39,172 nucleotides of DNA from Aeromonas molluscorum 848 (GCF_000388115.1 NZ_AQGQ01000017.1:1-39172); one strand, 5' to 3'; positions 18,635 to 27,517 are shown, counted from the stretch's first letter. A program made the numbers and translations. Notes: generated from the letters alone by a model not told the origin.

Positions 18635-19910
18635 TCAGTACTCCCCTTCGCTGATGGCGGTGCCGATGGCCTGGGTCAGCCGGGTCAGCTGGGCCGCGGT
18701 GATGACGAACGGCGGCATCAGGTATATAAGCTTGCCGAAGGGACGGATCCAGGCGCCCAGTTCGACAAACTTGCGCTGGATGCGCGCCACGTCCACCCGC
18801 TCCTTCATCTCCACCACCCCGACTGGCGCCGAGCACCCGCACATCGGCCACAGCCGGATTGAGGGTCAGTGCTACCAGCTCGGTTTTCAGCTGATGTTCG
18901 ATGGCCTGCACCCGTGCCTGCCAGGGTGACGCGAGCAGTAGATCTATGGAGGCGTTGGCTACCGCGCAGGCGAGCGGGTTGGCCATGAAGGTCGGACCGT
19001 GCATGAAGACGCCGGCCTTGCCCTCGCAGATGGTGCGGGCGACATGCTCCGTGGTGAGGGTGGCCGAGAGCGTCATGTAACCACCGGTGAGCGCCTTGCC
19101 CAGACACAGGATGTCGGGGCTGATGCCCGCCCAGTCGCAGGCAAACAGTTGGCCGGTGCGGCCAAAGCCGGTGGCTATCTCGTCGGCGATGAGCAAGATG
19201 CCGAACTCGTCACACAGGGCACGCACCCATTGCAGATAGCGAGGGTGATAGAAGCGCATTCCGCCAGCCCCCTGCACGATCGGCTCGAGAATGATGGCGG
19301 CTATCTCCTCGTGGCGATCGGCGACCAGTTCCGCCAGTTCCACCACGCAGTTTTCATCCCATTGGGCGTGAAAGCGGCAACCCGGTGCCGGGGCGAAGAG
19401 CTGTTCGGGCAGGAAGCCTTTATAGAGCTCATGCATGCCGCCATCGGGGTCGCAGACGCTCATGGCGCCAAAGGTATCCCCATGATAACCACCGCGCAGG
19501 GAGACAAAGCGGGATCTGGGGCTGCCCTTGCTGTGCCAATACTGCTGGGCCATCTTGATCGCCACCTCCACCGCCACTGAGCCCGAGTCGGCCAGAAAGA
19601 CTCTGTCCAGTCCGGCCGGGGTGATCTCCACCAGTTTGCGGCACAGTGCGATGGCGGGCTCATGGGTGAGGCCACCGAACATGACATGGGACATCTTGCC
19701 GAGCTGGGCCACCGCTGCGGCATCGAGTTGCGGTACCTGGTAGCCGTGAATGCTGGCCCACCAGGAGCTCATACCATCGACAAGTTCGCGACCATCGCTC
19801 AAGGTCAGGGTCACCCCCTTGGCGCTGGCCACTTCATAGCAGGGCAGGGGCTGGGTGAGAGAGGTATAGGGGTGCCAGATATGGTGCAGGTCGAATTCTT
19901 GATTGGTCAT
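18635..19910 (-). pseudogene. bioA: bioA (DAPA aminotransferase), frameshifted near 3' end
   Basis: Adenosylmethionine-8-amino-7-oxononanoate aminotransferase, which makes DAPA from KAPA using SAM and PLP. From ATG 19910 ([17 protein letters not shown]) the first about 363 residues are intact: DGMSSWWASIHGY, GSVAVEVAIKMA, the GGYHGDTFGAMSV motif, ADEIATGFGRTG and the PLP lysine in LCLGKALTGGYMTL. After VADVRVLGA the frame leaves for junk. A second frame carries the true C-terminus ([20 protein letters not shown] to AISEGEY, stop at 18635). A single extra base near 18823 (GCCAGTCGGG where GCCATCGGG is expected) explains it. The missing part contains conserved substrate-site residues ([13 protein letters not shown]), so this product should be inactive unless the base is an error. 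Confidence 0.88.
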
Positions 19911-19921
19911 TATGTCTTCTG

Positions 19922-19954
19922 TTGTCAATGTTGTTGATCTGGTCGGTGTTGACA
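19922..19954. promoter_or_regulatory. BirA-type biotin operator between bioA and bioB
   Basis: TTGTCAA at 19922 and TTGACA at 19949-19954 form an inverted repeat about 20 bp apart in the divergent bioA/bioB region. The right half continues TTGACAGTCTAC, like the E. coli bio operator end (TTTACAAGTCTAC). In enteric bacteria holo-BirA with biotinyl-AMP binds here to repress both directions. Assignment rests on position and half-site similarity. Confidence 0.65.
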
Positions 19955-19976
19955 GTCTACGCGCGCTCTTTACACT
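19949..19976 (+). promoter_or_regulatory. bioBFCD promoter
   Basis: Consensus -35 TTGACA (19949-19954), 16-bp spacer, -10 TACACT (19971-19976). The -35 is part of the operator right half, so repressor binding would block it. Confidence 0.7.
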
Positions 19977-19982
19977 AGCCAA
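19954..19982 (-). promoter_or_regulatory. bioA promoter
   Basis: On the minus strand TTGGCT (19982-19977), 17-bp spacer, TAGACT (19959-19954). It faces and overlaps the bioB promoter, reproducing the face-to-face enteric bio arrangement. Confidence 0.55.
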
Positions 19983-20073
19983 CAATTTCAGCCACTTGCC
20001 ACGCAGGGTGCTAGTGTCAGGCGCTAGTCTGTCAGGCGGGCAGGGGCATATCTATAAAAAATGGAAGCCACCC

Positions 20074-21204
20074 ATGAGCGCTCTTGTCGATTCTCCCTCT
20101 CTGCACGCCACAAAGGCCACCCACCCTCGCCAGGGCTCGGCCCCCGCAGCCGTTCGCTATGACTGGACTCTGGCCGAGGTGCAGGTGCTGTTTGCCCTGC
20201 CATTCAATGATCTCTTGTTCCAGGCTCAGGTGGTGCATCGCGCCCATTTCGACCCCAATGAGGTGCAGGTGAGTACCTTGCTCTCCATCAAGACCGGAGC
20301 CTGCCCGGAAGATTGCAAATATTGTCCCCAGAGTGCCCGTTACCACACCGGGCTTGAGACTGAGCGATTGATGGAGGTGGAGAAGGTGCTGGAGCGGGCC
20401 CGGGAAGCCAGAGCCAATGGTTCATCGCGTTTTTGCATGGGCGCTGCCTGGCGCAATCCCAAGGAGCGGGACATGCCCTACATATTGCGCATGGTCGAGG
20501 AGGTGCGAGGGCTGGGCATGGAGACCTGCATGACCTTGGGCATGCTCACGGCGGATCAGGCCAGTCGGCTGGGCGCAGCGGGTCTTGATTACTACAACCA
20601 TAACCTCGATACCTCCCCCGAGTTCTACGGCGACATCATCACCACCCGCACCTACCAGGACAGGCTCGATACCCTGGCGAACGTCCGAGGCGCCGGCATG
20701 AAGGTCTGCTCCGGCGGCATCGTCGGCATGGGAGAGCAGGGCAAAGACAGAGCGGGTCTGTTGATGGCGCTCGCCAATCTGCCCCGTCACCCCGAGAGCG
20801 TGCCCATCAACATGCTGGTCAAGGTGAAGGGGACTCCCATGGCGGACCAGCAGGATCTGGATCCGTTCGAATTTGTGCGCACCATCGCCGTGGCGCGCAT
20901 CATGATGCCGACCTCTCACGTGCGCCTCTCCGCCGGGCGGGAGAAGATGAACGAGCAGATGCAGGCCATGTGCTTCATGGCCGGTGCCAACTCCATCTTC
21001 TACGGCTGCAAGCTGCTCACCACCCCCAATCCGGATGAGAGCACTGACATGCAGCTGTTCAAGCGGCTCGGCATACGCCCGGCCCAGCGAGCCCAGAAAC
21101 CCGACGGGGTGCAGGAAGAAGAGCTGTTGACCCGAGTGGCCAGCCAGCCGGTGAGCGGCGATCTCTTCTATGATGCCAGCCACCCCAAGGGACCGCGTGC
21201 ATGA
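20074..21204 (+). CDS. bioB: Biotin synthase
   Basis: A 376-residue radical-SAM enzyme that inserts sulfur into dethiobiotin. The start is ATG 20074 ([10 protein letters not shown]) with GGAAG upstream; the frame is open further 5' but crosses the promoter. The radical-SAM cluster motif is [13 protein letters not shown] (CxxxCxxC) near residue 73. [13 protein letters not shown] near 118 and [12 protein letters not shown] near 226 are typical, and [22 protein letters not shown] near 290 (in parts) carries the Arg ligand region of the [2Fe-2S] cluster. The C-terminus ends SHPKGPRA. The stop overlaps the ATG of a 46-codon ORF (ATGA). Confidence 0.96.
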   Translation: MSALVDSPSLHATKATHPRQGSAPAAVRYDWTLAEVQVLFALPFNDLLFQAQVVHRAHFDPNEVQVSTLLSIKTGACPEDCKYCPQSARYHTGLETERLMEVEKVLERAREARANGSSRFCMGAAWRNPKERDMPYILRMVEEVRGLGMETCMTLGMLTADQASRLGAAGLDYYNHNLDTSPEFYGDIITTRTYQDRLDTLANVRGAGMKVCSGGIVGMGEQGKDRAGLLMALANLPRHPESVPINMLVKVKGTPMADQQDLDPFEFVRTIAVARIMMPTSHVRLSAGREKMNEQMQAMCFMAGANSIFYGCKLLTTPNPDESTDMQLFKRLGIRPAQRAQKPDGVQEEELLTRVASQPVSGDLFYDASHPKGPRA

Positions 21205-21341
21205 GCAGCATTCGTCATGCAGCCGATCGCACGCCGGTGAGCCGCAGCGAGATGGGGGCCCGCAGGCGAGTGCCGCAGGGTGTTTATTCGGCTATCTCCC
21301 ATGGTACTTGCATGCCAACGCCAGCAAGGAGCGTGCAATGA
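21201..21341 (+). CDS. Candidate 46-aa coupling ORF between bioB and bioF
   Basis: ATG 21201 overlaps the bioB TGA, and the TGA at 21339-21341 overlaps the bioF ATG at 21338, so ATGA junctions occur at both ends. An AAGGGA lies eight bases before its start. The predicted peptide is basic and unrecognised: [20 protein letters not shown], then [15 protein letters not shown] and onward. In E. coli bioB and bioF are much closer together. The 133-bp spacer here is unusual, and this frame would let ribosomes pass from bioB to bioF. It may be translated only for coupling. Chance is possible. Confidence 0.35.
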   Translation: MSSIRHAADRTPVSRSEMGARRRVPQGVYSAISHGTCMPTPARSVQ

Positions 21342-22495
21342 GCTCTCCCTTCGCCTTGGGCGAGGCGTTGGCCGCACGGGCGCGAGAAGGGCTGCTGCGT
21401 ACTCGCCAGAGCGGCAATGGTGGTGCCGGTACCCGGCTGCAGGTGGCGGGACGCGATTATCTCAACTTCTCCTCCAACGACTATCTGGGGCTGGCCGGTC
21501 ATCCGGCATTGGCCCTCGCTTTCAAGGAGGGGCTGGATCGCTATGGGGCGGGCTCCGGAGCCTCCCCGCTGGTGACAGGTTACAGCCATGCCCATCAGGC
21601 GCTGGAGGAGCAGATTGCCGACTGGTTGGGGTTGGAGGCCGTCTTGTTGTTCAATTGCGGCTTTTCTGCCAATCAGGCGGTGCTCAAGGCGCTGCTCGGC
21701 AAGGAGCACTTGCTCTGGCAGGACAGGCTTAATCACGCGTCCTTGCAAGAAGCGGGCAGCCTGTTGCCCTGCACGATGAAGCGCTTTGGCCACAATGACA
21801 TGGCGCAACTCGCCGCGCAGCTTGAGCCGGGTCGAGGACTCATCGTGTCGGAAGGGGTGTTCAGCATGGATGGGGATCAGGGGCCCTGGTCCGAGCTTGC
21901 CCGGCTGGCCGAGCAGAGCCGTAACTGGCTGATGATAGATGATGCCCATGGCCTGGGCGTACTCGGCGCCGAGGGGCGTGGCACCTTGCACGAGCAAGGG
22001 GTGGCTGCTTGGCGAGTTCAGATACAAATGGGCACCTTTGGCAAGGCGCTCGGGGTGGCTGGCGCCTTTGTCGGCGGCAGTCGCGAGCTGGTGGACTATA
22101 TGGTCAACTTCGCTCGCCCCTATGTCTACAGCACTCATATGCCAGCGGCCCAGGCCCATGCGGTGCTGCGCGCCGTCGAGCTGGTGCGCGGTGGCAGCGA
22201 ATCGCGGGAGCGATTGCGCCAGCTCATCGGCCGTTTTCGCGAAGGAGGACGCCAACTGGGTTGGTCTCTTGGCATGAGTGCGACCCCGATCCAGCCGCTG
22301 CTGGTGGGCGCGAGCGAGGCCGCCACCCGGCTGTCGAGCCGCCTGCGCGAAGAGGGGATCTGGGTGAGCGCGATACGCCCGCCTACGGTACCCCAGGGCA
22401 AGGCGCGGCTGCGCATCACCCTGAGCGCGGCCCACAGCGAGCAGCAGATAGATAAGCTGCTCGATACCCTGGGGGAGGCGAAGTCCCATGTTTGA
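21338..22495 (+). CDS. bioF: 8-amino-7-oxononanoate synthase
   Basis: A 385-residue PLP enzyme of the alpha-oxoamine synthase family that condenses pimeloyl-ACP (or CoA) with L-alanine to KAPA. Start chosen at [11 protein letters not shown] (ATG 21338), seven bases after AAGGAG; the frame is open further upstream without signal. Motifs: FSSNDYLGLAGHP near 43, RYGAGSGASPLVTGYSHAH near 68, VSEGVFSMDGDQGP near 170, DDAHGLGVLG near 200, and the PLP lysine in MGTFGKALGVAGAF near 235. Its last 8 bp overlap bioC, so bioF and bioC are translationally coupled. Confidence 0.96.
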   Translation: MSSPFALGEALAARAREGLLRTRQSGNGGAGTRLQVAGRDYLNFSSNDYLGLAGHPALALAFKEGLDRYGAGSGASPLVTGYSHAHQALEEQIADWLGLEAVLLFNCGFSANQAVLKALLGKEHLLWQDRLNHASLQEAGSLLPCTMKRFGHNDMAQLAAQLEPGRGLIVSEGVFSMDGDQGPWSELARLAEQSRNWLMIDDAHGLGVLGAEGRGTLHEQGVAAWRVQIQMGTFGKALGVAGAFVGGSRELVDYMVNFARPYVYSTHMPAAQAHAVLRAVELVRGGSESRERLRQLIGRFREGGRQLGWSLGMSATPIQPLLVGASEAATRLSSRLREEGIWVSAIRPPTVPQGKARLRITLSAAHSEQQIDKLLDTLGEAKSHV

Positions 22496-23306
22496 GATGC
22501 ATCAAGGCAACCCAGGGCGTAGCCTGACGTGCGAACCTTTCCAGCGGGTTGACAAGCGGGCACTTGCCCGCCGTTTTGGCGCTGCCGCCGCCTCCTACGA
22601 TGCCCATGCCCAGTTCCAGCAGGAGGTGGGTCAGGCACTCCTGGCCAAGCTGCCTGCTGGCCATTGGGGAGAGGGGCTGGATCTGGGTTGCGGTACCGGC
22701 TTCTTCTTGCCTGCCTTGCAACAGCGCTGCAGCCGACTGTGGGGTTTGGATCTCTCCCCCGGCATGCTGGCCCAGGCCAAGTTGCGGGCCAGCGGTGCCC
22801 GCTTGTTGTGTGGCGATGCCGAGGCGCTGCCTCTGGCCGATGCCAGTGTCGATCTGCTCTTTTCCAGCCTGGCGTTGCAGTGGTGCGAGCGACCGCAGCT
22901 GGGGTTCAGCGAGCTGAAGCGGGTGCTGAGACCGGGCGGCCAGATCATCTTCTCGACGCTGCTGAGCGGCTCACTCTGGCAGTTGGCGCAGGCTTGGCTG
23001 GTCGTGGATGACAAACCCCATGTCAATCGCTTTCTCGACGAAGCCCAGCTCAGAGAAGCCCTTGAAAATGCGGGCTTTCAGTCCCCAGATATAGAGGTGC
23101 GCCCCTGGTCTCTGGGTTATGGCCAACTGCTGGAATTGCTGCGCGATCTCAAGGGGATAGGAGCGAGTCAGGTCAACGAGGGGGCCGAGGGCGGATTGGG
23201 CGGACGTACCCGGCTCGCCCGGCTCGCCGAGGCTTATGAAGCGTTTCGGCGCCCCGACAATTTGCTGGAGGCCAGCTATAGCGTGGCCCTGGTGCGACTG
23301 GGCTGA
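22488..23306 (+). CDS. bioC: Malonyl-ACP O-methyltransferase
   Basis: A 272-residue class I SAM methyltransferase that methylates malonyl-ACP so that fatty-acid synthesis can build the pimeloyl chain. SAM motif I is LDLGCGTGFFLPAL near residue 65, motif II GDAEALPLADASVDLLFSSL near 108, then LQWCERPQ and LKRVLRPGGQIIFSTLL near 142, all typical of BioC. It overlaps the bioF end by 8 bp. I see no bioH here; the partner esterase must lie elsewhere. Confidence 0.93.
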   Translation: MFEMHQGNPGRSLTCEPFQRVDKRALARRFGAAAASYDAHAQFQQEVGQALLAKLPAGHWGEGLDLGCGTGFFLPALQQRCSRLWGLDLSPGMLAQAKLRASGARLLCGDAEALPLADASVDLLFSSLALQWCERPQLGFSELKRVLRPGGQIIFSTLLSGSLWQLAQAWLVVDDKPHVNRFLDEAQLREALENAGFQSPDIEVRPWSLGYGQLLELLRDLKGIGASQVNEGAEGGLGGRTRLARLAEAYEAFRRPDNLLEASYSVALVRLG

Positions 23307-23349
23307 ACTTGGCGCACCTGCTTGTTTTCACCTCACGTCAGGAGTGGCG

Positions 23350-24027
23350 ATGACGACATTTTTTATCACGGGCACTGATACCGATGTGGGCAAGACCCTG
23401 GTCAGTCGCGCCCTGCTGCAAGCCGCGAGTGCCCAGGGCCGACAGTGTGCCGGGTACAAGCCCATCTCGGCGGGCTGTGAGCAGACCCCACAAGGGCTGC
23501 GCAACAGGGATGCCTTGCAGTTGCAGCAGGCCGCCAGCCTGAGCCTGCCCTATGAGTGGGTCAACCCCTTCGCCTATGCGCCCCCCATAGCCCCGCACAT
23601 AGCGGCGGCTCAGGTAGGGCAACCCATAGAGGAAGCCGGACTCACGGCCGGGCTGCGACGGCTCGAGCGCAGTGGCGCCGAGCTGGTGCTGGTTGAGGGC
23701 GCGGGAGGCTGGCATCTCCCCTTGAATGACCAGCGGCTGCTGTCTGATTGGGTGACGGATCAGCGACTGCCCGTGGTCTTGGTGGTGGGTGCCAAGCTGG
23801 GTTGCCTCAATCATGCCCTGCTGACGGTGGCCGCCATAGAGCAATCGGGGCTTCGCCTGGCGGCCTGGGTGATGAATCGTCTGCCCTGCGGCATGAGTTG
23901 CTATGAGGAGAATTTGGCGACTTTGTGCCAGCGCTTGCCAGCGCCTCTGCTCGGCGAGATCCCGACCTTGAGCGAACCAGATAGCGCTAACTTGCAGGAA
24001 TATCTCGATATTTCCCTGTTGCGCTGA
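23350..24027 (+). CDS. bioD: Dethiobiotin synthetase
   Basis: A 225-residue ATP-dependent enzyme closing the ureido ring from DAPA and CO2. Start ATG 23350, six bases after AGGAG; the same frame is open earlier through the bioC end and is not used. P-loop GTDTDVGKT near residue 8, catalytic Lys region YKPISAG near 37, VNPFAYAPPIAPHIAA near 72 and VEGAGGWHLPLND near 115 are all family signatures. It is the last gene of the biotin operon; htpX follows after about 105 bp with its own ribosome site. Confidence 0.95.
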   Translation: MTTFFITGTDTDVGKTLVSRALLQAASAQGRQCAGYKPISAGCEQTPQGLRNRDALQLQQAASLSLPYEWVNPFAYAPPIAPHIAAAQVGQPIEEAGLTAGLRRLERSGAELVLVEGAGGWHLPLNDQRLLSDWVTDQRLPVVLVVGAKLGCLNHALLTVAAIEQSGLRLAAWVMNRLPCGMSCYEENLATLCQRLPAPLLGEIPTLSEPDSANLQEYLDISLLR

Positions 24028-24131
24028 GCGCAGCATTCAGGGAGCATTCATAGAAAACAACTAGTATGTGTGACAGGGAGCACAGTCTGATCTACCGCAC
24101 TGCGCCCCACTCATTCTCACAAGGAGTCTAT

Positions 24132-25007
24132 ATGAAGCGAATTATGCTATTCCTAGTGACCAACCTGGCCGTCATGCTGGTGCTGGGGGTGGTACTCAAT
24201 ATCCTGTTCTCGGTGCTTGGCATCAACAAGTCCAGTATCTCTGGCTTGCTGATCTTCTGTGCCGTGTTCGGTTTTGGGGGTTCCTTTATCTCTTTGCTGA
24301 TGTCCAAGTGGATGGCCAAGCGTAGCTATGGCGTCCAGGTCATCGAACAGCCCCGTAACGAGACCGAGCACTGGCTGGTCAGTACCGTGGCTCGTCAGGC
24401 CCGCGAAGCGGGGATCAAGATGCCGGAAGTGGGCATCTATGAGTCCGCTGACATGAATGCCTTCGCCACCGGAGCCCGTCGGGACGACTCGCTGGTAGCG
24501 GTATCTTCCGGCCTGCTCTACAGCATGAGCCGCGACGAGGCCGAAGCCGTGCTGGCCCATGAGGTGAGCCACGTGGCTAACGGCGACATGGTGACTCTGA
24601 CCCTGATCCAGGGGGTGGTGAACACCTTCGTGATGTTCTTCGCCCGCATAGTGGCGGGCGTCATCAGCAACTTCTTCAGCTCCAACAACAGTGAAGAGAG
24701 CAGCAGCTCCGGTGGGTTCGCCTACATGATCACCGTGTTCGTGCTGGAGATGATTTTCGGTGTGCTGGCCTCGATGATCGTGATGTGGTTCAGCCGCCAG
24801 CGTGAGTTCCGGGCCGATGCCGGCGCCGCCAAGCTGGCGGGTCGTGACAAGATGATAGCGGCGCTGCAGCGCCTCTCCCGCGGTGCCGAGCCGCAGATGG
24901 AAGGCGCCATGATGGCCTTTGGCATCAACGGCAAGCGTTCGGTGAGTGAGTTCTTCATGAGCCACCCGCCCATAGAGCAGCGTATCGCAGCCCTGCGTCA
25001 GGGGTGA
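24132..25007 (+). CDS. htpX: Inner-membrane zinc protease HtpX
   Basis: A 291-residue M48 metalloprotease that degrades misfolded membrane proteins together with FtsH. Start ATG 24132 with AAGGAG. Two N-terminal membrane segments (about 5-25 and 35-55), the zinc motif [12 protein letters not shown] near 139, two further hydrophobic stretches around 160 and 200, and the third ligand Glu in [15 protein letters not shown] near 223. C-terminal [15 protein letters not shown] is typical. The order bio genes then htpX is also seen in Vibrio. It ends at a strong terminator. Confidence 0.97.
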   Translation: MKRIMLFLVTNLAVMLVLGVVLNILFSVLGINKSSISGLLIFCAVFGFGGSFISLLMSKWMAKRSYGVQVIEQPRNETEHWLVSTVARQAREAGIKMPEVGIYESADMNAFATGARRDDSLVAVSSGLLYSMSRDEAEAVLAHEVSHVANGDMVTLTLIQGVVNTFVMFFARIVAGVISNFFSSNNSEESSSSGGFAYMITVFVLEMIFGVLASMIVMWFSRQREFRADAGAAKLAGRDKMIAALQRLSRGAEPQMEGAMMAFGINGKRSVSEFFMSHPPIEQRIAALRQG

Positions 25008-25021
25008 GCCCATGCCATATG

Positions 25022-25050
25022 AAACGGCTGCCTCGGCAGCCGTTTTTTTA
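25022..25050 (+). terminator. Terminator of htpX
   Basis: AACGGCTGCC-TC-GGCAGCCGTT stem followed by seven T. Confidence 0.92.
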
Positions 25051-25126
25051 TGCATTTTCCAATTGGCTGACCGATCACCCCAGTGTTGTCAGCCCGGGAT
25101 GATTGACGGGGCAGGGGCAGCCGGAG

Positions 25127-26923
25127 TCAGGCTATTTCGATGTCGGTCAGAGGAATGGCACAGCAGGTCAGGATCTTGCCCTGAGCGCGCTCGGCCTCGG
25201 TGAGAGCCGGTGCGCTCGCCTGCTCAACCTCACCGGCAACCAGCGTCTGCTTGCAACTGCCACAGATCCCGGCCCGGCAGCTCCAGGGCAAGTCCAGCCC
25301 CTGCTTGCTGGCCTGATCGAGTATGCTGCCCTGGTTATTGCCAGCAAAGCGCTTGCCTGCTATCTGCAAGGTCACCCCTTGGTGGGGACGGGCACTGATG
25401 AGCGGGGCCCCACCGAAACTCTCCTGACGAATGCGCTTCACCCCGGCCCCTTGCAGCAGCGTGATGGCCCTGCTCATGAATCCCTGGGGGCCGCAGAGAA
25501 AGACGTCTCGCTCGCACAGATGCTGTACCAGGGCGAGGTGTTCGGCGCCGAGTCGGCCTTGCAGCCCCTGCCAGTGGCCGTCAGCCTGGCTCAGGATAAG
25601 GCTCAGTTGCATGCCTTGGCGTGCCAGGGCATGCAACTCCTCGGGGACGGGAATGTCAGCTTCGCTGCGGCACTGATGCATGAAGTGAACTTCGCCGAGC
25701 TCGCCGCGCAGGGCCAGAGTGCGGGCGATGGCAAGCATGGGGGTGATGCCTGAACCGGCAGACAGCAGCAGCAACTTGCGCTCAGCGCCAAGCTGGAAGT
25801 CACCGGCGGGATCCTTGGCCAGCACGCGATCGCCTACCTTGAGATGGCGGTGCAGCCACTGGGAGAGCCGGCCATCGGCCTGGCGCTTGACGCCGATGGC
25901 ATAGCGCCCCGGCGCATCCGGGCTCGAGCAGAGAGTGTAGCGGCGCTGCACCCGTTCCCCCTTGATATCGACAAACAGCGGCAGATGTTGACCCGCCTGG
26001 TAGTCGGGCAAGGGCTCGCCATCCTCGGCTTCGAACCAGAAGGTCTCCAGATCCCGGGCCAGGGGGGTGCGTGCCACGCAGATCAGGGCGCGCTTCTTCG
26101 GCGCGCCATTGCCGTAGACCTGAGGGCGTACCCGCTCCAGCACCTCTATCTCACTGCCAGCCGCGATCCAGCCCTCATTGAGGGCTACCAGGTTTTGGCC
26201 GAAATAGACCTCGCCGTCTTCGCCACGACGATAGTGAGTCAGAGTGGCGAGCGGCTCCTTGAGCGCATTGAAGCGGCTGGATCCGGATTCGACTGTGGTC
26301 ATGATGCAGCGGCTGCAGGGTTTGGCTATCAGGAACTCGACTTCACCGATGCGAATACGGCGCCAGCCATCTTCCTCGAAGGGGCGCAAACCGCTGGCCA
26401 CCAGATTGGTGCGAAACTGGCTCATCTGATGCAATGCATCGGATCTCAAGTTGAGATCCTCCAGGGAAGCCTGACCTATCAGCAACAGGGGATAACCATC
26501 GGCGAAGCTGACGCGGGTGCCGGTTTTATCGCGAAAACGGGCCGATTGTTCGCCAAGCCAGAGCAGGCGTACCGGCTCTCCGGCCACCCGGCTCAGCCAG
26601 TGATCCGCCAGCTCATGGGTACGCAGCGCGGTAAAGCTGTCACCCCAGACGCCGGTGGCTTGAGGCGTGAGCAGGAAATCCTGTTCCAGCAGAGTGAGCA
26701 GCTCCTGGCCCGGATAGCGCAGTTGCAGGCCGCCCTCGACGGGGCTGGCCACGACTTGCTGCAATTGGGGATGGGTTCGGGCCGTGATGAAGGTGCCGTC
26801 CGGCTTGACCACCATGTAACGCCGGTCGCCATCCAGTCCCTCCTCGCCAACGCGGGCCCGGTTCAGGGTCATGCCCGCGGTGGATTTGATGGGATAGAGG
26901 TGAATGCTGTCCAGACGGGGCAT
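25127..26923 (-). CDS. MOSC domain / ferredoxin reductase / 2Fe-2S fusion protein
   Basis: A 598-residue multidomain protein. Start ATG 26923 (MPRLDSIHLYPIKSTAGM), well placed after AAGGAG. About 1-265: MOSC N-terminal barrel plus MOSC domain, like E. coli YcbX, with the conserved CSRCIMTTVESGS near 215. About 280-500: FR-type FAD domain (RRYTLCSSPDAPGRYAIGVK) and NAD-binding part (LLLLSAGSGITPMLAI; CGPQGFMSRA). About 515-598: plant-type [2Fe-2S] ferredoxin with CRAGICGSC and a final Cys in ILTCCAI. Likely carries electrons from NAD(P)H through FAD and Fe-S to a molybdenum-cofactor MOSC centre, reducing N-hydroxylated compounds as YcbX does; the extension is inferred. Monocistronic. Confidence 0.9.
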   Translation of the reverse strand: MPRLDSIHLYPIKSTAGMTLNRARVGEEGLDGDRRYMVVKPDGTFITARTHPQLQQVVASPVEGGLQLRYPGQELLTLLEQDFLLTPQATGVWGDSFTALRTHELADHWLSRVAGEPVRLLWLGEQSARFRDKTGTRVSFADGYPLLLIGQASLEDLNLRSDALHQMSQFRTNLVASGLRPFEEDGWRRIRIGEVEFLIAKPCSRCIMTTVESGSSRFNALKEPLATLTHYRRGEDGEVYFGQNLVALNEGWIAAGSEIEVLERVRPQVYGNGAPKKRALICVARTPLARDLETFWFEAEDGEPLPDYQAGQHLPLFVDIKGERVQRRYTLCSSPDAPGRYAIGVKRQADGRLSQWLHRHLKVGDRVLAKDPAGDFQLGAERKLLLLSAGSGITPMLAIARTLALRGELGEVHFMHQCRSEADIPVPEELHALARQGMQLSLILSQADGHWQGLQGRLGAEHLALVQHLCERDVFLCGPQGFMSRAITLLQGAGVKRIRQESFGGAPLISARPHQGVTLQIAGKRFAGNNQGSILDQASKQGLDLPWSCRAGICGSCKQTLVAGEVEQASAPALTEAERAQGKILTCCAIPLTDIEIA

Positions 26924-27020
26924 GGTGCTCTCCTTGAGCGTGGCAGGGCGAGGGCACAAGATAACGGTTTGACCCCGAAAGCTCAATCGAGGTGCAATCA
27001 GTGCTGGGGGAGGCAAACGA

Positions 27021-27043
27021 AAAACCCGGCCTATGGGCCGGGT
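27021..27043 (-). terminator. Terminator of ydcH-like gene
   Basis: Minus strand AACCCGGCC-ATA-GGCCGGGTT stem followed by TTTTT-type tail. Confidence 0.85.
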
Positions 27044-27095
27044 TGAGAGGATAAATTGCTTATCCGTGCAATCACTCGATCAATTTTCTAGGCGT

Positions 27096-27314
27096 TCAAT
27101 GAGACTGATGTTGTTTGAGGATGTCGTATATCTCCTCTTTGAGTTTAAGTTTCTGTTTTTTCAGATCCCTCAACTCAGGACTGAAGTCGCTGGCATGATG
27201 CTTTTCCAGTTTTCTGATGGTCCCGTCCAGCTCGTTGTGTAAGGCAAACTTCTGATGGAAATGGTCATCACTGCTCTTCAGTTGCGAGATAAGGTCTCTG
27301 TACTCTGGGAACAT
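27096..27314 (-). CDS. YdcH family protein (DUF465)
   Basis: A 72-residue, highly charged helical protein: MFPEYRDLISQLKSSDDHF, LHNELDGTIRKLEKH, LRDLKKQKLKLKEEIYDIL. This matches the small YdcH/DUF465 family; function unknown. Start at ATG 27314 because it gives the family N-terminus and follows AGGAGG by nine bases, while an ATG at 27353 has no site. A close CRP-like site and a -10 TTTAAT (27360-27355) lie upstream, suggesting cAMP-CRP control. Confidence 0.9.
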   Translation of the reverse strand: MFPEYRDLISQLKSSDDHFHQKFALHNELDGTIRKLEKHHASDFSPELRDLKKQKLKLKEEIYDILKQHQSH

Positions 27315-27385
27315 GTAATGTCGCCTCCTTGTTGCGCTTGGGTGTGCCGACACGATTAAAACTACACCTCGGAGTTCGAGATAGA

Positions 27386-27401
27386 TGTGATCGAGATCGC
27401 A
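27386..27401. promoter_or_regulatory. CRP-like binding site upstream of ydcH-like gene
   Basis: TGTGATCGAGATCGCA matches the TGTGA-N6-TCACA core at 9 of 10 positions and about 18 of 22 over the full E. coli consensus. Its centre is about 45 bp from the start inferred from a -10 at 27360-27355, close to the class II activator position for the ydcH-like gene. Confidence 0.6.
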
Positions 27402-27423
27402 GTTATGAGCTGTCTCCAGATCG

Positions 27424-27441
27424 CTGTCATAACATTGTCAT
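27424..27441 (+). promoter_or_regulatory. Pho-box-like direct repeat
   Basis: CTGTCATAACATTGTCAT: two 7-bp direct repeats with a four-base AT-rich spacer, very near the PhoB consensus (CTGTCAT-N4-CTGTCAY). On the plus strand it points away from the annotated genes, towards a tiny ORF and terminator. I see no convincing -10 at the expected place. Confidence 0.4.
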
Positions 27442-27517
27442 AAGCGATTGAATCAACTGATAACTTTATCGCACAGCGCGCATTGTCTCGGTAAAAATCG
27501 GGGGGAGGTCACAGAAA

